Shown here in pieces: positions 26,677-38,429 of a stretch of 64,000 nt of DNA (position 1 is its first letter; each line of letters opens with the position of its first letter). Origin of the DNA: Onchocerca lupi (lineage: Eukaryota > Nematoda > Chromadorea > Rhabditida > Onchocercidae); NCBI GenBank assembly GCA_028564675.1, contig JAOVVO010000005.1, forward strand, positions 372,001 to 436,000, in the 5' to 3' direction. The position numbers were made by a program, and so were the translations under genes. Under the pieces are notes generated by a model, which saw only the letters and a program-made list of their open reading frames with translations, searched no databases and was not told where the DNA came from.

Positions 26677-29600
26677 TTATCGTAATTCCACATAATTTGC
26701 TGGAAACAAACCATACTGACCGTTACAAAGTCCACGCCACCAGCCGGCATCAACCTAAATAATGCTATTCGTGCATTATTTACAGTGAAACTCCTGATAA
26801 ACATCCGCACTCAAAGGAAGCAAATCAAAAATCTAATGAAATTAATTGGACTTGTTGCTAAAAACATTAAGCTGTAAATGCACGATATTGGAAAAATTCA
26901 TCCTTGATACTTTCAGTGAAAAATAAGATGAAAGAAAATTCCTCTTATACAAGAAAAAATTTCATCACATTGCATAAAAAAAAACTAACTTGATCAATAT
27001 TGGTGATGATATCATCAGGATCAAAGCTGATTTCGTCATCATCCTGTTTCTGATAATCATAAATGGCAACAGCTGTAAGACCTGTAGAACAAAGTGGATG
27101 TGTTGGTGATGAAAGTGGATCACTTATTGTATCTATCTTCGATTGTTCTTTCTGCAAAAAAAAAAAGAAAAAAAAAGTAGGGTTTTTCACAAATGATATC
27201 ATTATGTATGTATTTGTAATAATAACCAGCTTATATGAAAACAAAAGCAAAATTAAACAGAGAAAAAAACTGATAAAACAAATAGCAGCACAAAACAATA
27301 AAATTAAAAAAAGATAAGGTAAAAAAGAAAAAAATTATGAATTCCTAATGTGATAATTGATAACATAATTGCCTAACAATCATAAAAAGAAATATCAAAG
27401 CGATAGCAGGAGTTCAAAAGGAAAAAATGAATTAGTAAAAAACGCTAACATTATTTCTTAATAAAATGAAATTAAAACGATCTCAGCCTAAACAATTCAA
27501 CTGAATTTATTTAGAAATCTAATCTATTCAAAAATGAATTGTACTATTGGGAATTTAACTTAAAAATGGTTGATATGCATCATTCAGATGATAGCTTAAA
27601 GACGAATAATACTTCTAAGCAACAAGCCAAATTTCCCAATTCAGTGCATAAGACTTTCACTAAAAAAAAAATTGTACCTCTACAATTATCTCTTCATGTT
27701 TGCCACCATGCATAATAGTCGTCTCCAATAATGGTGATTGCGTTATGGGTGCTGGAGGAGGTACTACATCATCTCCCGGTACTACATCGTACTTGTTTCT
27801 ATTTAATGTTCCTTTTGCACTTGCTATCTCTTTTATCTGAACAATTAAGGAAGATATTTCTAGGGCAAATAAGTTTCGATTTGCGACATCTGTTGATATT
27901 AAGACTGAAGTATGGAAGCATTACCTCTGAATGAACTGATAAGAGTGCAAAATTATCCCGTGATTCATCATTGCAGTTCTGAATACCTTCATTCTTTTCA
28001 TTACTGTGTATAGCATGATGTTCCATTTCATTGAATATTTTATTAGATGAAGGATTGAAAAGTGGCAATTTAACAGGTTGCGATGGGGATTTTTCTAATA
28101 CAGCAGAAACATTTTCTGTCATAGACGATATATGCGGCTCAATAGAAGTCTCGCGTTTAGAAGACGCTTGTGCTACTCCAGGCATTATAGCTACAGCACC
28201 CGCTGGAGCACGAGAATATCGTTTAGAAGCACCTAAAATAACACTGAATTTAAATGAAATTTTATGAAGTTATCATTTCTAAAAAAGGAGTAAAGAAGAA
28301 AATAAAATACCTCCGATATGATGCTGTTGCTCATGCTGCCATATTTCTTCTCGAATCGTTTCCGGATCCATCTGCAATTTAATCATTATTTCTTAGCTAT
28401 AAAAAGTATCGAAGAAGTAAGTATAAGTTTTTCTCAACAACATTCAGGGAGAAAAAGCTCAGTTTTATAACAGTAAACCCCCATGCAACATCCAATATTT
28501 TCTGGGTCGGAAATAAAATACTCAAATCTTTCCCACTTAATTTCCATCTTGTTCGATATCATGCATGATCTTTTATAAATCAAAATTCAGCATTTTTGAT
28601 CAATGATTCTTGACCTGTTGCTCTAACTTTTCGCGTCGCTTCCATTCCTCAGCTATTTTTTTCTGTCTTTCTTCTTCCTCTTTTTGCTGTTGTTTGCACA
28701 GTTCTTCATCTTCTCGTTTTCGACGTTCACGCTCTTGCTGAACTTTTTCGTCATTCTAAAAAAAACTGACATCACTCCATATTTTTAAAAGAACGAAAGA
28801 ATCGAGATACAAACTGCTGAAAAACTGAAAGCTATAATGCTATAATACTAAATTAGGCCAATCAACTGAACATGTTGAGAATTTCAAATTTATTTCGTCA
28901 AAGACTTGTAAAAACATACTTCAGCAACTGAAAGTTGCTCAAATTTAGCGCGTAAATTTAAAGCTCTTCCTTTCGGTGCAACAGGCAAGGCATTCCATCT
29001 TGATGTTTGTTTTTCTATAAAATTATAATTTAATGCGCTTTTCTATGACAATCACTTTGGATGTCAAATTTACCACCAAATTCTAAATCAATTTTTAAGT
29101 TTATAACTGAAATTCTCATAGTAATTCTAATTAAATGAATTAATTTGTGTTCATGCAATAATCAAACGAATGTTTGTTATTAAAGGAAATTCTTTTTATC
29201 TACCAAATTTATGTTTAAAAATTAAGCATTTAAGGAAAAAATGTTACACACAAAGATGATCGAATTCCTTTAACAATTTCAATATCTGCAAATTTTCACA
29301 AATTTTGCCTTTAGAATAATCCTCCTGATTTTCGTGTTGAGCAGGCTCTTCACATTGCTGATAACTTACTGCTGATTTATCAGATTTATCTTCTTGCAGA
29401 CCAAAACAACCACCAAAACCTTTTTTATAATCTAAAAATATTTTAAAAACAGGATTATCAAAGATCTTTACTAGTGCAGAACTTAACAGAATATTCGAAA
29501 TTAACTACTCCCGCCTACCGGCTTGACTTCCATGTTGGTGTAATTTTTCATGCTCATCCCATCCAACAGCGCTTTTGTCCTTTCTGTCTTTTTGGATACC

Positions 29601-32077
29601 AAATTTTCCACCAAATCCTTTTTTATAATCTAAAATTAAGGAAGTGTTAGCAACATGAAATGCCTCAAAATAATAAAAGAACTTTTGAAGTTGAGCCTAC
29701 CTACTTGACTTTGATGTGTTGCCAGTTTTTCGTGTTCATCCCAACCAACTGCACTCTTATCTTTCCGATCTTCCTGAACACCGAATTTACCACCAAATCC
29801 TTTCTTGTAATCTGAAATTTATTAATGATCTGTTCAACAAATGTTCAAGAGTAGATAGAATAAGTAAAAAAATCTTTGAAAACTCTTAACTGATACCTAT
29901 CTGGCTTTCATGCTGCTGCAGTTTTTCATGTTCTTCCCAGCCATGTGCACTTTTATCTTTGCGATCTTCTTGAATACCGAATTTCCCGCCAAAACCTTTC
30001 TTGTAATCTACAAAACCACTGTCTTATAATCTTTCATAACTCAAAGTCGGAAATTTGAATTTAGTCTATTCCTCAATCCCGAAACACAATTTGCAATTCA
30101 GGAGTGTCATAACAAAGTTCAAGTCAATACCTATTTGGCTCTCATGTTGTGGAATTTTCTCCTGTTCGTTCCAACCGAGAGCGCTTTTATCTTTTTTATC
30201 AGTCTCAACTCCATATTTCCCACCAAAACCTTTGGCATAGTCTAAAAATCAATGCCACAATATCAATAATAATCGATTTTAATACACTTAATACATGCAA
30301 GATAACATAAAAAGAAACCAACAAAAAATATGTTTGACCCACTAGCTGGCAAAATAATCATCCGATCAGCACAGTTAATCTCACCTGATAAAGGATCACT
30401 GATTCCATCTGACTTATAATGGTTTTTTTCCAAATCAAATCATATAATTTATATTGTTCTGGTTTTAAATAACTCTTAATGCTAACTGGCGTTCTATTTA
30501 TGTCAGTTGTGCGATTTGCTTCATATGCTTCCTGAGCGTTTTTTAATATGAAAATATTGACGGAGCAACTTTGGTAAATATTTGTTGCCATACAATGATT
30601 TAATCAACTCTCTGATGAGGTTATAAACACAATCTTTCTTGCAGTTTATATATTTCTGTAGTTTATATTTTACATAGAAAAGTCACATAAAATATATAAA
30701 TTGAGAACTAAATGATTACGAAACAACACTTCGCTACCTATTTGACTTCCATGTTTAGAAAGAACCATCTTTTCATCCCAACCAAGAGCACTTTTATCTT
30801 TTCGATCTAATTCAACACCATATTTCCCACCAAAACCTTTAGCGTAATCTTTCTGTGATGCATGTTTGTCTACTTTTCCAGCATATTCCCATGTTTCGGC
30901 ACACTGAAAAGCAAGGCTTTAACATTAATTTCTTAATATACGAATAAAGTTTACTTGAATAAGGTCCTTTCAAAATCGCTGACAAAGCAATTGACTATCA
31001 ACAAAAAGAAGAGGAGAATTAGTAAATCCAGAATTGAAAAGTATAAAGTGATGAAAAACCTTGTCGATGCGATCCTTCTGCACACCAAATTTCCCACCAT
31101 ATCCTTCACTTGCTTTTGGCATTTCCGCTAATTTTTTGGTCTGCAATAGAAATGTTGATAAGCAAATATGTCTCCTGTCTTATTGAAACATTATTGCGGC
31201 AAACTGGTTTTTGATTTCCATGTATTACAAAAATGTAAAGTAGAATATTGCTACATCATGGAAAAAATCTTTTCCATCAATAATCAAAGAATGAGGAATT
31301 AAAATACAACGATGGAACGGCTTAGAAATGAGAAATGAACCAAAAATGTAAGCCAAATCAGTTATTTTTAGTAAGAGAAGAAATGTACCCTTATTAAGTT
31401 ATCACTTTCAATCACTTCTTTACGTAACTGATCCAATGAAACCGATTCCTGATGACCAGATCCTTCAACGGTTTTCGCACCCCAACGACTTTCTTTTTCA
31501 TTTAAATCATTCTGGAAATTGCCACTGTTATGTAATGAATTTACTTGAACAATAACCTCAAAACTACCTAACATCTTGTAAAATACTGCAATATAGCGAA
31601 AGTCGTAGTCCGCTAAGTTCTAATTGCTATGCATGCCTATACTGTCATAAAGATTTTTTCAATAATGTCTATAAAAAGGAGGCTGGATATCGCTTGCTTT
31701 GGTTCTTTATTTGGGACGCATGCTTATTCTGATTCTGAAATTCTTATTTTCATTTACCGACGATGATGCAATTGAGCGAAACGAATGTTCTTTCATCTCT
31801 TAATGATTCAAAAAAGAATTGAAATTTCATTTCGTCGAGCTGGAAGTAGTTAGAAAATCATAGCTCAGATTAAATCTCTCTGATAAAATTTATTTGAAAC
31901 ATATTAAATGTAATCGCACAAATCAAAAGAGACTAAAAAGCATATGGTAAATGATCCAAAATAGTAGCAGTTTGGGAAACTTACGACAAAGTCTGGGTCC
32001 GTATCCCAATCATCTTCTTCCAATTGTTTTAACTTCTCCTCCTTCGTTGGATTCGTAGCAACTTGTGCACGCCACAT
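26677..32077 (-). CDS. CTTN: Cortactin (Arp2/3- and F-actin-binding, SH3 protein), 16 coding exons
   Basis: Cortactin binds Arp2/3 and actin filaments and stabilises branched actin. Coding exons, 5' to 3' on the minus strand: 32077-31985, 31511-31389, 31140-31060, 30903-30738, 30241-30131, 30007-29897, 29811-29701, 29629-29519, 29431-29309, 29014-28920, 28755-28615, 28371-28311, 28232-27925, 27836-27678, 27151-26990, 26754-26677. Phases join for 677 residues. The N-terminus is acidic with the Arp2/3-binding DDW (EEDDWDTDPDFV). RWGAKTVEGSGHQ and about seven repeats of the type DYKKGFGGKFGVQEDRKDKS follow (residues 80-343); four repeat exons are exactly 111 nt, or 37 codons. A Glu/Arg/Gln-rich helix (about 360-445) and a Ser/Pro-rich linker with YDVVPGDD, like a Src/Crk site, come next. 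A C-terminal SH3 (623-677) has AIYDY, DDEISFDPDDIITNID, WWRG and PANYVELR. The exon at 29431-29309 appears to use a GC donor. The ATG follows an acceptor at 32103-32106 by 25 bases. Confidence 0.93.
29309..31140 (-). repeat. Cortactin repeat exons (37-residue units)
   Basis: About seven tandem cortactin/HS1 repeats are encoded in one-repeat-per-exon style. Exons 30241-30131, 30007-29897, 29811-29701 and 29629-29519 are each 111 nt with the same phase (1-1). This is the arrangement expected when repeats multiply by exon duplication. The first unit is split by an intron after RIDK, and the last (29431-29309) is the most diverged, with Cys in place of Lys in GFGGCFG. Confidence 0.9.
30300..30560 (-). 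pseudogene. Decayed bacterial-type DNA topoisomerase I (topA) fragment inside a cortactin intron
   Basis: Within the 496-base intron between cortactin exons 30738 and 30241, the minus strand encodes NAQEAYEANRTTDINRTP, YLKPEQYKLYDLIW and SQMESVI. These match the bacterial TopA segment that reads EAHEAIRPTD, then PEQ-LY-LIW, then ASQM. After about 65 residues a frameshift is needed; the next frame continues INCADRMIILPASGSN, again TopA-like. It has no start, is flanked by stops, and covers under a tenth of the gene. The bacterial rather than eukaryotic Top3 wording, in a filarial-like genome, points to DNA transferred from Wolbachia. It cannot be a functional gene. The neighbouring introns of this gene are mostly 70-130 bases, so the insertion explains the longer one. 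Confidence 0.75.
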
Positions 32078-33239
32078 TGGAATTACAGAAGTTGTATTCG
32101 TACTGAAATTTGATCTAAAATGATAAAACAGATTTGGAAAATAGAAAATATGAAAAGGAAATTGTACGAGCCATTTCAAAACCAAAAAGGTTAGCGTTCG
32201 AAAAAAAAAGAAGCATGCTAGCAATCGATGACATGAGACGATAACATATACCAAACGGAAAACGAACGTATTACTCATCATCAAGTGCTTCCAACCAACT
32301 GACCGTTCTGTCTTTGGCTCTCTGAATTTTCGAAATGATTTTGGTGGAACGAATTGCCACAGAATGTCTCAGCTAAGTTTAAAGATCATCTGAGCAATAT
32401 TCATGGAGTATACAGTTGGCTATTTTATTTGGAGAATCGATGACAAACGGATGCAGTAGAAAGACTGACAGATATTCGAAGACTTAAAGAGATAATTACC
32501 TCTAATTACCCCGGAATATCTATTAATTGGTGGAGGGAGTCGGGCATCTCTAGATTATAAGAGAAAGTTGAGCTTCCACGGATGATAAAAATATCTAAGA
32601 ATTAAAAAAGCTATATTTGCGTTTGAAAATTGAATTTGACAGAGCTTAATCATCTATAAACGAAAAACGTGCCAGATTACAAGCAATTCATTCTTATGAG
32701 TAAACAATTTCTTTTTTTTTTATTTTATCTTAAATATTCTTTTATCTCTCAATTCGATAAATTTTAAAACACAAACTATTTTGAGTAAAAGCACTTATCT
32801 ATTCGAAAGGATTCTGTCATTCTTCAGCATATTTCTTTCCAGAAGTAAAAAAAAAATGGGGTAAATGTGGCGCGTAAAACTGCACTGATGAGCTGTTTTT
32901 CGTGTATAACAACATGAATTGCCGTTCGAGTACCTTCTTCGTTCAGCCAATTACTAAGAAAGATGTCAAGTTCAAGTACTGAAAGTCGGAAAAATATTTA
33001 ACTGCTATAACCTGAACACATTGATAAAATGGTAAAATGAACAAAGAAGCAGATGTTTCAACTGCATATCTTCATGACATAAACGTACATAATATCTCAA
33101 TTGATAGCCGTTATTTTACCGCCAAAATGATAAACATGTTCCCCGCCAAAGCGCAAAAAAAAAAAAAAAAAAAAAAACAGTGAGATTGACTAATCAAAAG
33201 ACGATATGTTGGAGATCAGGAGGAGGAGTCCCGAAAAGA
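32078..33239. other. Cortactin 5' region
   Basis: Holds the short 5' UTR with its acceptor at 32103-32106 and presumably the promoter. No further gene was seen. A run of 23 A lies at 33155-33177. Confidence 0.5.
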
Positions 33240-33575
33240 TTTAAAAGGTTCTTCACCTTTAGACATAAAATCTGGTCCATATCCGGGGAGTCATACTCAC
33301 AAATTGATTAAATGGGCCCATTTTCAAGTTTGGTACTGCTCGTACATATCATGTAGTGTGAATATGCCGTGCTTCAAATCTTTTGATGAGCTTTTCGTTA
33401 TCCTCGATACCAATTTCATTGAATTTTTTCACAAGACCTTTGATATCTCCCATATCTAGTAATTTCTATATGAACGATTTCGCTTCAAATGATTAAAAAT
33501 CATTAATATGTTCGCCAGTCTTAATGAATACCACAGCTAAAAGAGTTCCATTATCTAAGGCATGAACATCTTAGT
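33240..33575 (-). pseudogene. SRP54 pseudogene fragment, minus-strand copy
   Basis: Read on the minus strand, the segment resembles eukaryotic signal recognition particle 54-kDa protein from the end of the GTPase domain into the start of the M domain: HALDNGTLLAV, then FIKTGEHINDF, LLDMGDIKGLVKKFNEIG, EDNEKLIKRFE, MYEQYQT, KMGPFNQ and GPDFMSKGEEP. Stops and at least two frameshifts break it. About 110 codons run without an intron in a genome whose genes are heavily split, which favours a processed (retro-) copy. The wording is eukaryotic SRP54, not bacterial Ffh. Confidence 0.7.
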
Positions 33576-33594
33576 TTAGTGATGATCACCGAAC

Positions 33595-33800
33595 TTAACA
33601 TCAACAGATTGAAGCACACGGCATGTTCAACTACGTGACATGTACGAACAGTTCCAAACTATCAAAGAAATGGGTCCATTTAATCAAATTATGATTATGA
33701 TCCTTGGATTTGGACCACATTTTATGTCTAAAGATTACGAACCTATTAACATGTTTATCATCTTGTTGATCCCTTTGAAACTGTTTTCGCGCTTCTTGGC
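33595..33800 (+). pseudogene. SRP54 pseudogene fragment, plus-strand copy
   Basis: A second SRP54-like piece starts within about 20 bases of the first, on the opposite strand, and covers part of the same region: a degenerate RLKHGMF stretch, a frameshift, then MYEQFQTIKEMGPFNQIM, GFGPHFMSK and EP. Beyond about 33760 the similarity is lost and the open frame to 33903 is AT-rich hydrophobic read-through. The two copies differ in sequence, so the inverted pair is old or arose from two separate copies. Confidence 0.7.
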
Positions 33801-34341
33801 TTTTAACACTTTTTTTTTTACAATAATTACATCTTTCGAAATTTTTCCGACATCAGCTGTAGTATTTGTAATGAAAAAGCACAAACAAATATACCTCTTA
33901 TAATTTAGAAACGAAAAAGCTTGTATAATCTCTCAAACATCTATCTTACTCTCACTTTTCCTTAAATTGAATGCTACAATTCTATAAATCAAAAAATTTT
34001 GATAAGAAATTGTTTGAGAAAACAATCCCTTCATGAAATTCACAAACATTTATGATTTTAGACATTACTCTTTATTGAGAATGTCCAAAGTTCAATTTTA
34101 ATCATTTTTTGAATTTTAAAAAATAAGTTATCCGAAAAAAATTCGCAATAGAGTGATAATAAATTTATGGGAAACTAATCATTCCGATTTAATGAAATAT
34201 GTTAAGCTAATACTCACTGAAATAAATTGGTGAGAAAATATTTCAAAATTTCATGAAATTAGTTTATAAAATTGAAAAAAAAAGGAGGATTAAAAGAAAA
34301 AATCCTTGTTCATATCCATGATTTTTTTTTAAATTAACTAC

Positions 34342-34367
34342 CTGCATGAGCTTGGCAACTTGTGGTT
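34342..34367 (-). other. Candidate 26-nt exon
   Basis: Preceded by TTTTCTTTTCTAG and followed by GTAGTT on the minus strand. If real it could be a 5' UTR exon of cortactin, whose first coding exon begins at an acceptor 2.2 kb downstream. Size and sequence alone cannot settle it. Confidence 0.2.
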
Positions 34368-37300
34368 CTAGAAAAGAAAAAAATAATAAAAAAAATAAGG
34401 CTAATACAGAAGAAAAGCAAGCTTGGCTCATTCGATCACTTCATATTCCATCAAACGAATCTAACTGACCTTCGTTTGGTAATAAAAATCAATCGATTCA
34501 TTCCAAACTTTTGCATTTAACAATGATATTCCATCATAAAGAGTTGAAATTACTTGAGCAACTCAAAAAAATATTTTTTAAAATTTGCTTCTTAGCACTT
34601 CATTTTTATAAAATATTATTTCAGCTCTTAAGTATTGTAATTCTTTAGCATCTTAATAAACCAAGGATTTATTTTATGCAGCACATAATCTCTGAAATAC
34701 AATAACTTCTTTTAGTTTCTTATAGATTTCTTGCTTAATTGATGAATAACGGGATAACTTAGCAGCATAATGAGCATACATGCTAACAATACTTTTGCAT
34801 GTTATTGTACCATCATTTTTATAACGTCAGTAATTCGATGCAGCTTAACTTAATTTCGTTTGTGGAAAATAGTCTCAATTTTAATACTCAATGCTAAATT
34901 CATATTTCTCCTGATGAGTAAAGAAACTGAATTAATTGTCAATCGATAATTCAATTGCAAAAGATATCAAAGAAAAAGTTATCGCTGCTTTGAGCTCCGG
35001 ACATAGCTATTATATTTTCTTAAATGTGACTATATTAGGCATATTTATCTAAGTTTAATGTTAAACAAGTTTCCCAAACTTTTCATGGCTATCATTTGGC
35101 AAACTTTACTGATAACAGCAAATGATAGCATATCCACAATTCTGATAATTTCAAAATGTATAGAAACGTAGGGATGGAAGAAAAATGCAAATTTTATTGT
35201 TTTGTTAGTGCCATGTCAACATACCATAAAAGCTGATCAGGTAATATATATTTATTATAGGTGCTAGCACACATCGACGTATACTTTCTTTTTATCTTTC
35301 TTTCAAATTTAAATTTGGCAAAATATTAACGAATATCTTTTTCAAAATTTCAACTATGTGGTATTTGCTTGTTCATCAACTTATTTCGATCTATCAACTG
35401 CTTCCATCTCTGTATATTCTTCCGTACCTTCTTTAGTTGCTTTTGCGTATTCTATTTTTAAAAAATTCTTTGGATTTCAATGTTTCATCAAACATTTGCA
35501 AAAATGACATAAAACTTCCGGGACATGATTCATGCATTCCAGTTATAAACAGACTTCATAACTACGGAAACGAAAATAGATAACGAATGGCACATTTTAT
35601 GTCGTTTTTGTTCTCTTATTTGATTTCTTGATACTTGAAAATTTTAATCATGAAACAAATTTTGATGAAAATTTGAAGAAGTCTTCTATGTGGAAAGTTT
35701 CATAAGTGTTCTGTTCGTTTATTTTTTGATTTTATTGTTCTGTGTTTTCCTTTCTTTCTGCCATTCTTTAATTTCTTTTAGGTTTAAGCAAATTCATAAC
35801 TGTTAACTCTTTTTCTTGAGTTTCTATTCCAAAAAATAAAGAATTTTTGGAAGAAATTGAGGCAAGCAATCCAAAAATCCCGATTAAATTTACATGAAAA
35901 TCTAGACCATTATGCAGTGGTCAATTTATGGCTTGTGCACTCATTAGCTATCGATTCTAATGAGGCTTTGTGCCATTTTTTTCAGACACACGACAGAAAT
36001 CTATCCAGAAAATTAATAATCGACATGAACCAATCTTTTCTTATTTTCGTCCTTCTTGTTATCAATAACTAGTTTCAAAATACTTTGTTCAAGCTATTTG
36101 GTTGTAAAGTATAGTTGAATATTTTATGATACTTAGGAAAATGAGTAATTATTCAGTCATTGAAATTCAGGAATGACTGAATAATTTATGAACTTCGAAA
36201 ATGAATGATTGAACTTATGAAATTTTTTAATTTTTCCGTAGCGTTCAATCCATTTAAATAATTTGAGGAAAATGATTTGCATGCAAATCCATTATAATAC
36301 CTTCAACAAAACAGCGAATGATTTTTGTCGTTTCTTCCACTGGAAAGATTCAGCTTGTAAAATTGGTATAAACATGTTAATTCAGTTATCAATTATCTTT
36401 CGAATACATATCACCGCTTTTTTACAAGAATGTCAATGATTGAGAAGAGCGATATATTTTCGAGCAATCATTAAATTATTTTGATCAGAAATGAATCTTC
36501 CTAATCTCGATAACACTTATCATCAGACGAATTTGTCTGTCTATTGAGCTTATCATTTAATGAATTTGAGTGAGCGGAAATTCGATTGAATTTTCGAATA
36601 AATTTTATGCTTATCTTCAAACGAATGCGTGTTTCATTGATATTTTGACCGCTTCCAAACGTCATCCATCGTCTAGTGCTCTCCAAGTCGGTCTAGCTCT
36701 GAGCGCTAATAATAAACTTTGGATCGATATCGGTGCTTAGTGCTTGGCATTGTTTAGTAGCTTTCAACTAGCCTTAGACGTTCGTTATTCGCTCTTCTTT
36801 TCTCTCTTTTAGCCAACTGAAACTCTTCTGAGCATCGACCACACAGTTCAACAGAATTCACTTCCAATGCAAATTCATTTCCGTTTATTATCACTTGAAA
36901 CTGAACTATTTCTTTCATTTTTAACTTTGTGAAGAAAAGCCTTTTTAGCAATGTCAAACGTCCGCAATGTTCTTCTCTGCTCTTTCTTTCACAGTTTTCT
37001 GTAAACAACGATTTCTTTATATTTATTCATTAAATCTTATTTATTCTGTCTGAAAATTGCGATAGGACTTAATTTCCACTATTTTCGATTTTTTCATCAT
37101 AAATTGATTCCTTATAGAATTAATGTTAATTTTCATAAATCACATTAAATAGGCCATGCAGTAGTGATCGTTAAAGCTTCATAATTTCAACAAAAAATTT
37201 TATAGTATTTGGTGTTAGTTAGATTGTTGCTTATGAAGTTCTTGCTAATTAATTATCAAACAAACTTTGCTGTCCCAAAAGAAAGCCGCTGGAAGCATAT

Positions 37301-38356
37301 CTGGCCCTTATATTCTTATTTTTGGTGAAAAAAAAATTTAACTAAAGCTCGTTTGATTGCCTTTTGCCGCAAAAATGAAGTCTTTTGTTATCAGTTCCAA
37401 AATTTCTTTTTTTTTTCTCCAGTCTATATTGAATTCTATTTGAATTAAAGAATGAAATATATCTGAGTCAACTGATTGTGAACATAGCAAAGGTATTGAT
37501 ATATCGATAGGGATATTTTGTAATTAAAGTTTGTGAAGCATAGAAGAATTCTTCCCAAGATTTAGCATTCTATAATTAATATGTCATTCAAATTCATTTT
37601 AAATGTTGCTGCTCGACATTAAAAAATGAAAGTTAGACATTTTTAGCAGAAGATAAATTCTGTTGACAAAGACTGAAAGCCGGGAAGTTCGAGTTGAAGT
37701 AAACATCAAAATTTTCTAGTCCTAGAGTATAATCATAGATTTGATCGGACAGAAGAAGTGAAATAACTATTACTCAAAAAATTCCTGCCGTAATTTAATT
37801 TTTGATTTATATTAAAAAAGATAAGAGGAATTCCCCTCGTTCAAGCAATAATCTATTTTTCTTCTTCCTTATAAAAAGATCAGTTTTTTACTATTCCTCT
37901 ATTTTCCGAACTTCTTTTGGAAGTCTAAACCTTAAATCTAACTATAGCTAAAATTGCAATCATTTTTAAATAATCAATATTTCTATCATTAAAATTATGT
38001 TGCCAGAAATATTTTTTTTTTTTTTTTTTTTAATGGAATAATCAATTTTATTGGTTTCAAATTAAAAGACAAAATGTGTATTCTTCTCTTCACTTGTAAA
38101 CTTGGAACTTCTTAACAGTTAAATATTTACTTCTGCTAATTCTGTAGGTAGAAATAATATGTTGACATGATTGGGGTGAGATACTGCTGTGTAAGAGGAA
38201 TTTCAATTTCTCAAATGGGAAAAAATAATGAAATGAAAGAAGTTGCAAGTTATTCTGAATTTCTTATCAGTTTTTACGCTAATTTTATGGGAGGATGAAT
38301 ATATGCGCAATTATTCATAATTCAAGATGATGGCAATTACAGGAAAATAGATTTAC

Positions 38357-38429
38357 CTTGATGGGATTTATTTTCGAATTAGTTCTTCTCTTTGCATATT
38401 CGTCAATGCAAGAGAACTTTCTTTTATCC
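38357..38429 (-). other. Orphan exon-like segment
   Basis: A 73-nt segment with acceptor AATATTTTAG and donor AAG followed by GTAAAT. One frame is open throughout (DKRKFSCIDEYAKRRTNSK). Another gives a helical peptide ending in a stop (SLALTNMQREELIRK). No partner exon with a matching phase and clean signals was found, so it may be an exon of an undetected gene or chance. Confidence 0.25.

Noticed and set aside
27731..28267. Plus-strand open frames of 66-78 codons
   Set aside because: They lie opposite cortactin exons 27836-27678 and 28232-27925, which have matching splice signals and phase; shadows.
29309..29431. Internal GTAAGT in the last cortactin repeat as a donor
   Set aside because: Using it would cut the repeat after DKSA and break phase with the next exon; the coding continuation matches the repeat.
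33155..33177. Run of 23 A as the poly(A) tail of an SRP54 retrocopy
   Set aside because: It is on the plus strand to the left of both copies; the minus copy would need a T run there and the plus copy an A run on the right.
33640..33903. 87-codon frame as a separate membrane protein
   Set aside because: The first half is SRP54-like; the hydrophobic second half is AT-rich read-through with no similarity or splice context.
36501..37008. Minus-strand frames in a less AT-rich patch
   Set aside because: No recognisable motif and no consistent splice partners; more likely a promoter or UTR region.
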